DNA from: CAZTDU01 sp964617355
GTDB taxonomy: Bacteria; Pseudomonadota; Gammaproteobacteria; Burkholderiales; SG8-39
DNA: 64,000 nt
Direction: 5' to 3'
NCBI GenBank assembly: GCA_964617355.1
Contig: CAZTXP010000144.1
Location: forward strand, 1-64,000
Under the pieces are notes generated by a model. The model was not told where the DNA came from, did no database searches, and was given only the letters and a program-made list of their open reading frames with translations. Positions 59,506-64,000 of this stretch are shown here, piece by piece. Made by a program: the position numbers and the translations under genes. The stretch's first letter is position 1. Every line of letters starts with the position of its first letter.

Positions 59506-60515
59506 ACGCAGGCGCGCACCCCTACTCGAAGCTCGAGCCGGCGCTGGTGCTGGACGCGCTCGACACGGTAGGGCTGCGCGGCGACGGTCGGCTGCTGTCG
59601 CTGAACAGCTACGAGAACCGCGTGTACCAGGTCTACCTGGAAGATGGCGGCTCCATCGTCACCAAGTTCTACCGCCCGGAGCGCTGGACCGACGATGAGA
59701 TCGCGGAAGAACATTCCTTCGCGCTCGAACTCGCCGGCCGCGAGGTGCCGGTGGTCGCGCCGAAGGTCATCGGCGGTCGCACGCTGCACCACCACGAGGG
59801 CTTTCGCTTCGCGGTGTACGAGCGCCGCGGCGGCCGCCCGCCGATGCTCGACAAGCCCGAGGTGCTGGAGTTCATCGGCCGGTTCCTGGGCCGCATCCAC
59901 GCGGTGGGCGCGGTGGCGAACTTCGAGCATCGCCCCGACCTCGACCCCGACACCTTCGGCACCGAGCCGCGCAACTGGCTGCTCGACCACGGCCACATCC
60001 CGGAAGACCTGCGCGAATCGTGGACCAGCATCGCCGACCTCGCGCTCGACGCGGTGGAAGCGGCATGGGAATCCGCCGGCGACTTCGAGGCGATCCGCCT
60101 GCACGGCGATTGCCACCCGGGGAACATCCTCTATACAGACCCGAACGACGGAGCCGCAAGCGGCTCCGTGGGCCCGCACTTCGTCGACCTCGACGACGCG
60201 CGCATGGGCCCGCCGGTGCAGGACCTCTGGATGCTGCTCTCGGGCGACCGCGCGTCGCAGACCAAGCAGCTGAAGGACGTGCTCGCCGGCTACGAGCAGT
60301 TCCGCCCGTTCGACCGTCGCGAACTCGCTCTGGTGGAAGCGCTGCGTACGCTCCGCCTGCTGCACTACTCCGCGTGGATCGCGCGCCGCTGGCACGACCC
60401 GGCCTTCCCCGCCGCGTTCCCGTGGTTCGGCACCACGCGCTACTGGCAGGACCGGATACTGGAGTTGCGCGAGCAGGTGGCCGCGATGGAAGAAGCGCCG
60501 CTCGATCCGAAGTAA
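59502..60515 (+). CDS. srkA: Stress response kinase A / RdoA-type Ser/Thr kinase
   Basis: This 337-residue aminoglycoside-phosphotransferase-fold kinase has RLLSLNSYENRVYQVYLEDG and VTKFYRPERWTDDEIAEEH, the catalytic HGDCHPGNILY (His/Asp/Asn), and the Mg-binding FVDLDDARMGPPVQDLWML, matching E. coli YihE/SrkA closely. Between the two motifs about 12 residues are inserted, containing GAASGSVG encoded by an 18-bp palindrome (60150-60167). It starts ATGA-coupled to the exported methyltransferase gene. SrkA counters stress-induced death in enterobacteria; its role here is inferred from homology. Confidence 0.9.
   Translation: MNAGAHPYSKLEPALVLDALDTVGLRGDGRLLSLNSYENRVYQVYLEDGGSIVTKFYRPERWTDDEIAEEHSFALELAGREVPVVAPKVIGGRTLHHHEGFRFAVYERRGGRPPMLDKPEVLEFIGRFLGRIHAVGAVANFEHRPDLDPDTFGTEPRNWLLDHGHIPEDLRESWTSIADLALDAVEAAWESAGDFEAIRLHGDCHPGNILYTDPNDGAASGSVGPHFVDLDDARMGPPVQDLWMLLSGDRASQTKQLKDVLAGYEQFRPFDRRELALVEALRTLRLLHYSAWIARRWHDPAFPAAFPWFGTTRYWQDRILELREQVAAMEEAPLDPK
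60150..60167. repeat. Palindromic hairpin inserted in frame within srkA
   Basis: GGAGCCGC (60150-60157), AA, GCGGCTCC (60160-60167): perfect 8-bp stem with a 2-nt loop. It encodes GAASGSV inside a segment absent from typical SrkA between HGDCHPGN and FVDLDD. It looks like a small palindromic unit that landed in a surface loop without breaking the frame. Confidence 0.75.
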
Positions 60516-60528
60516 GGGAGCCGTCCAG

Positions 60529-62085
60529 ATGCAGGGCCTGTCGCTCGTGAAGTCGTTCCGCCTCTCGTACCTGCCGCCGCTGATGGTGTACGTGGCGGCC
60601 GGCATCTCGGGGCTCACCGGCATCGTCGGCACCTTCTTCGTCAAGGAATACCTCGGCCTGTCGGCAGAGTTCCTCGCCGCGCTCGGCTTCTGGGCCGGGC
60701 TGCCGTGGGCGCTGAAGATGCCGATCGGCCACCTCGTCGACCTGATGTGGCGCTGGAAGGAGGCGCTGGTGTTCGTCGGCGCCGGCATGCTGGCCGCGAG
60801 CGTGGCGATCATGATCGGCCTGCTCGCCGACCCCGCCGCGATGCGCGCGGTGATGAGCGCGGAGCACTGGTACGTGCTCTCGGCGCTGCTCGCGCCCACC
60901 GGCTACATGGTGCAGGACGTCGTCGCCGACGCAATGACCGTCGAGGCCGTGCCGCACAAGGACGCCGACGGCCGCGAGATCCCGGCCGACGAGATTCGCG
61001 CGATGCACACCACGATGCAGACGCTCGGCCGCGTGGCGATCATCGGCGGCACGGTGCTGGTGGCGCTGGCGAACGTCTTCCTGATGCAGGGCGTGCACAA
61101 GCTGCCCGAGGCGCAGAAGGTCGCGGCCTACCTGCACGTCTACGAATGGGCGCTGGTGATCCCGGCGATCTCCGTGGCCGGCGTGGTGCTGCAGGCCTGG
61201 CTGCGCTGGAAGAACCCCGCGCAGTACGCGCGCGGCGCCGCCGAGCGCCCGCCGGTGAACTGGTGGATCCTCGGCGGCGGCCTGGCGTTCACCGTGGTGT
61301 CGCTGTCGGTGGGCCTGGGCAAGGTGCCCTACAGGCAGGAGATCATCTTCAGCGCCAGCCTCGCGATCGTGCTCTTCCTGATGGTGCGCCTGGTGCGCGA
61401 GCTCACCCCCGAGGCGCGCGCCACCATCGTCGGCACCGCTGTGGTGATCTTCATCTTCCGCGCCACGCCCGGCCCCGGCGCCGGCGCGACGTGGTGGATG
61501 ATCGACGTGCTGAAGTTCGACCAGGAGTTCCTCGCGCACCTGTCGCTGGTGGGCAGCACGCTCACGCTCGCGGGCCTCTTCGCGTTCCGCAAGTTCATGG
61601 CGGAACGGTCGATCTACTACGTGGTGGGCTTCCTCACGATCGTGGGCACCGTGCTGTCGCTGCCGCAGGTCGGCATGTACTACGGCCTGCACGAATGGAC
61701 CGCCGCGCACACCGGCGGCATGGTCGACGCGCGCGTGATCGCGCTGGTCGACACCGCCCTCGAGAGCCCGCTCGGCCAGATCGCGATGGTGCCGATGCTG
61801 GCGTGGATCGCGAACTCCGCGCCCGAGAAGCTCAAGGCCACCTACTTCGCGGTGATGGCCTCGTTCACCAACCTCGCGCTCTCGGCCGCGCAGCTGGGCA
61901 CGAAGTACCTGAACCAGCTCTTCGTGGTGACGCGCGAAGTGAAGGACCCCGCCACCAAGGCCGTGAAGCTCCCCGCCGACTACACCCAGCTCGGCGAGCT
62001 CTTCATCGTCGTGACCGTGATCAGCCTCATCGTGCCGCTCGCCGCGATCGCGCTGGTGCGGATGGCGCGGATGCGCAGCGCCTGA
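60529..62085 (+). CDS. MFS-type transporter of the folate-biopterin (BT1) / AmpG-like group
   Basis: This 518-residue protein has about 12 or more hydrophobic helices. YLPPLMVYVAAGISGLTGIVG and FFVKEYLGLSAEFLAALGFWAGLPWALKMPIGHLVD form its N-terminal half, with LAPTGYMVQDVVADAMTVEAVPHKD, the BT1-like conserved loop. The C-terminal helix block LIVPLAAIALVRMARM ends it. BT1 proteins carry folates/pterins and related anions; AmpG carries muropeptides. The two groups are not separable here. The 3' end of this gene appears again, decayed, at 62641-62713 beyond the toxin-antitoxin pair. Confidence 0.8.
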   Translation: MQGLSLVKSFRLSYLPPLMVYVAAGISGLTGIVGTFFVKEYLGLSAEFLAALGFWAGLPWALKMPIGHLVDLMWRWKEALVFVGAGMLAASVAIMIGLLADPAAMRAVMSAEHWYVLSALLAPTGYMVQDVVADAMTVEAVPHKDADGREIPADEIRAMHTTMQTLGRVAIIGGTVLVALANVFLMQGVHKLPEAQKVAAYLHVYEWALVIPAISVAGVVLQAWLRWKNPAQYARGAAERPPVNWWILGGGLAFTVVSLSVGLGKVPYRQEIIFSASLAIVLFLMVRLVRELTPEARATIVGTAVVIFIFRATPGPGAGATWWMIDVLKFDQEFLAHLSLVGSTLTLAGLFAFRKFMAERSIYYVVGFLTIVGTVLSLPQVGMYYGLHEWTAAHTGGMVDARVIALVDTALESPLGQIAMVPMLAWIANSAPEKLKATYFAVMASFTNLALSAAQLGTKYLNQLFVVTREVKDPATKAVKLPADYTQLGELFIVVTVISLIVPLAAIALVRMARMRSA

Positions 62086-62157
62086 GACGCCGCCGACCCC
62101 GAGCCAACGGGGCCGCGCGTACAATGACGCCAACCCGCGCGAACCCGGGAGGCATCG

Positions 62158-62358
62158 ATGAGCGAAATCGAGCAAATCGAAGATCGGATCAGGAAGCTCC
62201 CCCCCGACGAACTGGCCAAGTTTCGCGCGTGGTTCGCGGAGTTCGACGCCTTGGCGTGGGACCGGCAGATCGAAGCAGATTCGCGCGGTGGCCGGCTCGA
62301 CCAGCTCCTCGAGCAGTCGAAGGCCGAATACAAGGCAGGCAAGAGCAGCGCGCTTTGA
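62158..62358 (+). CDS. Antitoxin-like small protein of a RelE/ParE-type module
   Basis: This 66-residue acidic helical protein (MSEIEQIEDRIRKLPPDELAK, then FRAWFAEFDALAWDRQIEAD) resembles antitoxins paired with RelE/ParE-superfamily toxins. A GGGAGG ribosome site precedes the ATG at 62158 and a TACAAT at 62120-62125 may be the -10 box. Its stop overlaps the toxin start (TTGA), the usual coupled layout in which the antitoxin is made first. The DNA-binding fold cannot be told from sequence alone. Confidence 0.75.
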   Translation: MSEIEQIEDRIRKLPPDELAKFRAWFAEFDALAWDRQIEADSRGGRLDQLLEQSKAEYKAGKSSAL

Positions 62359-62609
62359 AGCACTGGGCCTCGGCGGATTTCTGGGCGCGCTACCACGCCC
62401 TTCCCGCAGGCGTGCGCGAGGTCGCCGACAAGAATTTCAGCCTGCTCAAGGCCGACCCTCGCCACCCCTCTCTGCACTTCAAGCGCATCGGGACGATATG
62501 GTCGGTCCGCGTGGGCGACGGCTATCGCGCGCTGGCCCACGACGTCGACGACGGCGTCCAGTGGTTCTGGATCGGGTCGCACGCGGATTACGACCGGCTG
62601 CTCGGATAG
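62355..62609 (+). CDS. RelE/ParE-superfamily toxin (plasmid-stabilisation type)
   Basis: This 84-residue protein (KHWASADFWARYHALPAGVRE, then NFSLLKADPRHPSLHFKRIG) has the RelE/HigB-like layout: two N-terminal helices, the DPRHPSLHFK turn and SVRVGDGYRALAHDVDDGVQWFWIGSHADYDRLL beta sheet (as two blocks). I place the start at TTG 62355, whose second and third bases belong to the antitoxin stop; no ATG or GTG lies before the conserved start. As a family, these toxins cleave mRNA at the ribosome. The pair is bounded by a decayed transporter 3' end. Confidence 0.82.
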   Translation: MKHWASADFWARYHALPAGVREVADKNFSLLKADPRHPSLHFKRIGTIWSVRVGDGYRALAHDVDDGVQWFWIGSHADYDRLLG

Positions 62610-62640
62610 CCATACCGGCTGACTCCACCGAGCGGGAATT

Positions 62641-62713
62641 CGTCGAAGCGACGGCGATCAGCCTCGCCGTGCCGCTCGCCGCGATCGCGCCGTTGCGGAT
62701 AGGGCGCGCCTGA
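62641..62713 (+). pseudogene. Decayed copy of the 3' end of the upstream BT1-like transporter gene
   Basis: The reading frame ATAISLAVPLAAIAPLRIGRA-stop closely parallels the end of the 60529-62085 transporter, VTVISLIVPLAAIALVRMARMRSA-stop, and the DNA aligns over ~70 bases (62006-62085 against 62641-62713) with a 9-base deletion near the end. No start or upstream coding sequence of a second transporter is present. The two copies bracket the toxin-antitoxin pair. Confidence 0.75.
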
Positions 62714-62834
62714 CGACAATTCGCCGCGCGTGGTGCGGATCGAATTCGGCGTGCTCGGGCGAAAGGACGATATCGCTATCGGCCATCGCACGAACACGCT
62801 TCCATTGAGTCCGAGAACGCTCCAATCGCTTCAT
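62658..62834 (-). pseudogene. Truncated antitoxin-like gene (BrnA/CopG-type N-terminus)
   Basis: An ATG at 62834 starts MKRLERSRTQWKRVRAMADSD, then IVLSPEHAEFDPHHARR, which reads like the N-terminal part of a BrnA-type antitoxin (SDSDI/L-S-P-E motif). The ribbon-helix-helix C-terminal domain is missing: after about 40 codons (near 62715) the frame enters the antisense of the decayed transporter tail and stops at 62658. No brnT-like toxin is adjacent. Whether a 58-residue product is made is unknown. The rest of the 62610-62851 gap holds nothing else I can identify. Confidence 0.5.
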
Positions 62835-62851
62835 GTCGCCCACTATAGGTC

Positions 62852-63916
62852 TCACGCTGCATATGCGCCAGCGGGCTCCTCGACGGCTCGATCCCTTCCG
62901 CGGGCCGGGGCATCCAGCGTACCAGTGGACAGCCCATCCAAGGGGCTGTGCACCCCGCGCCCACCCTTGTTCAGCACGTGCGTGTAGATCATCGTGGTCG
63001 AGACATCCGAGTGGCCGAGCAGCTCCTGAACGGTGCGGATGTCGTAGCCGGCCTCGAGCAGGTGCGTGGCGAAGGAGTGGCGCAGCGTGTGCACGCGCAC
63101 CGGCTTCGCGATCCCGGCCGCGCGCGCAGCGGCGGCGACCGCGCGGCCGAGCACGTCGTCGTAGACGTGGTGCCGACGCACCACGCCGCTGCGCGGATCC
63201 GCCGAGAGCTTCCCGGAAGGGAACACGAACTGCCAGCCCCATTCCCGCGCCGCGCGCGGGTACTTGCGCTCGAGTGCATCGGGCAGCCAGACCTCGCCGT
63301 AGCCGTCGGCGAGGTCGCGCTCGTGCAGGCGCTTGGCGCGAGCCAGGTGATCGCGAAGAGGATTCGCGAGCGCAGAGGGCAGCATGGTGCGCCGGTCCTT
63401 GCCGCCCTTGCCGTCGCGCACGGTGAGTTGCCCGTAGGCGAAGTCGACGTCCTTCACGCGCAGCTTCAGGCATTCGCGCAAGCGCAGGCCGGCGCCGTAC
63501 ACCAGCGCCGCCATCAGCCAGCGCGTGCCCTGCATCTGCGCGAGCAGCGCGGCGACCTCGTTGCGCGTGAGCACCACGGGCACGTGCACCGGGCGTTTCG
63601 CGCGCTCGATCGAACTCATCCACGGCAATTCCACCGACAGCACGTGCTTGTAGAGGAAGAGCAGCGCCGACAGCGCCTGGTTCTGCGTCGACGCGGCGAC
63701 GTTGCGCTCGCGCGCGAGGTTCGTGAGGAACGCGCTCACCTCGGCCGCGCCCATCTCGCGCGGGTGGCGGCGGCCGTGAAAATGCACAAACCGCTTGATC
63801 CACTCCACGTACGACTGCTCCGTGCGGTAGCTGTAGCGCCGCACGCGCATCGCATTGCGCACCTGCTCCAGCAGGCGCGGCGCCGGCCCCGCAGGCCTAA
63901 GCGGTTGATTTTCCAT
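62852..63916 (-). CDS. intI: Integron integrase IntI (site-specific tyrosine recombinase)
   Basis: This 354-residue tyrosine recombinase carries all catalytic residues: Arg145 in YGAGLRLREC, Lys about 170 in RDGKGGKDR, His276 and Arg279 in HTLRHSFATHLLEAG, His302 in LLGHSD, Tyr311 in TTMIYTHVLN. The IntI-specific extra helix lies at residues ~214-232 (ALERKYPRAAREWGWQFVF), which XerC/XerD and phage integrases lack; PRSGVVRRHHVY and NKGGRGVHSPLD are also IntI blocks. A ~28-residue C-terminal tail follows SPLD. The enzyme inserts and excises gene cassettes at attI/attC. It reads away from the right edge, where attI and cassettes are expected. Confidence 0.93.
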   Translation of the reverse strand: MENQPLRPAGPAPRLLEQVRNAMRVRRYSYRTEQSYVEWIKRFVHFHGRRHPREMGAAEVSAFLTNLARERNVAASTQNQALSALLFLYKHVLSVELPWMSSIERAKRPVHVPVVLTRNEVAALLAQMQGTRWLMAALVYGAGLRLRECLKLRVKDVDFAYGQLTVRDGKGGKDRRTMLPSALANPLRDHLARAKRLHERDLADGYGEVWLPDALERKYPRAAREWGWQFVFPSGKLSADPRSGVVRRHHVYDDVLGRAVAAAARAAGIAKPVRVHTLRHSFATHLLEAGYDIRTVQELLGHSDVSTTMIYTHVLNKGGRGVHSPLDGLSTGTLDAPARGRDRAVEEPAGAYAA

Positions 63917-63937
63917 CGCCTTCCCCGAAAAACAACG

Positions 63938-63966
63938 TTGAACAGGATACTGATTATCCGTACAGT
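63938..63966 (+). promoter_or_regulatory. Candidate rightward (cassette, Pc-like) promoter
   Basis: TTGAAC (63938-63943) and TACAGT (63961-63966), each four of six to the sigma-70 consensus, are separated by exactly 17 bp. It points away from intI toward the expected cassette array and overlaps the LexA-type dyad, so LexA could control both directions. Confidence 0.4.
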
Positions 63967-63970
63967 ATCC
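63945..63970. promoter_or_regulatory. LexA-type SOS box upstream of intI
   Basis: GGATACTG (63945-63952) and CAGTATCC (63963-63970) are a perfect 8-bp inverted repeat around a 10-bp spacer, which gives the CTG-N10-CAG layout of gammaproteobacterial/betaproteobacterial LexA boxes, with flanking TA bases on both sides. On the minus strand the spacer contains GATAAT, a fair -10 box for intI, so LexA would cover the integrase promoter. It ends 28 bp before the intI start codon. Confidence 0.8.
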
Positions 63971-64000
63971 TAACGCATTGATCGAGAAGAAGGTTTACGC

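Noticed and set aside
63937..63943. GTTGAAC as the attI core site (GTTRRRY)
   Set aside because: It matches the 7-mer but lies between the intI start and the LexA dyad with no paired, inverted core site; short matches are expected by chance.
1..64000. CRISPR arrays, tRNA or rRNA genes
   Set aside because: No regularly spaced repeats and no rRNA- or tRNA-like stretches were recognised by eye on either strand; a tRNA scan could still find one.

Overview
The window reads as a very GC-rich, densely packed betaproteobacterial chromosome, probably Burkholderiales or a near relative. The evidence is seven orphan TctC/Bug-type periplasmic binding proteins, many LysR regulators each beside a small catabolic operon, di-haem cytochromes c4, a betaproteobacterial-type MlaF, and almost universal 1-12 bp overlaps between neighbouring genes. 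The organism call is an inference from gene content only. No rRNA, tRNA or CRISPR array was seen. Strong third-position GC makes long antisense reading frames everywhere; these were not annotated.

Layout. 1-6.8 kb: a sulfatase cut by the left edge, a secreted protein with a TonB-C-like end, a GNAT acetyltransferase, an amidase, an acyl-CoA ligase, a 2-hydroxychromene-2-carboxylate isomerase-like protein and a thioesterase. 6.8-16.3 kb: one long + strand run of Bug binding protein, atypical SDR, two more Bug proteins, hydantoinase/oxoprolinase A and B subunits, an isocitrate/isopropylmalate-type dehydrogenase and a threonine aldolase. 16.3-26.5 kb: a LysR regulator with a perfect dyad in front of a cupin, then a complete branched-chain-type ABC importer in which permease LivM and both ATPases are fused in one polypeptide, then an aldehyde dehydrogenase, a ThDP enzyme and an SDR.

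26.5-31.9 kb: an abrupt junction. The first codons of a sugar-type binding protein run into the C-terminal half of a NrfA-like cytochrome c nitrite reductase, and a 20-bp perfect palindrome sits at the seam. CcmF and CcmI-like haem-lyase components and three small cytochromes c follow, with an FNR-like box. 32-45.4 kb: fumarate-reductase-like flavoproteins, a GntR regulator, three LysR regulators, two more Bug proteins, a HAD hydrolase, a D-threonine aldolase/D-serine dehydratase-like enzyme, a CoA transferase and a second ThDP enzyme. 45.4-50.1 kb: a DoxX/flavodoxin/GST/LigB-type dioxygenase operon, an ACMSD-like amidohydrolase and a catechol 2,3-dioxygenase-like enzyme; the last two diverge from an FNR-like box. 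50.1-62.1 kb: a Vgb-like propeller, a Bug/URO-D pair, an MFS permease, a transglutaminase-like protein, MsrB, an orphan MlaF, a Bug/D-aminoacylase/exported methyltransferase/SrkA run and a BT1-like transporter.

62.1-64 kb: a toxin-antitoxin pair, a decayed copy of the preceding transporter's 3' end, an antitoxin-like remnant, and at the right edge an integron integrase (IntI) reading leftwards from a LexA-type dyad. Its attI site and any cassette array should lie just past the right end of the window. This integron platform and the nrfA junction are the two most notable items.
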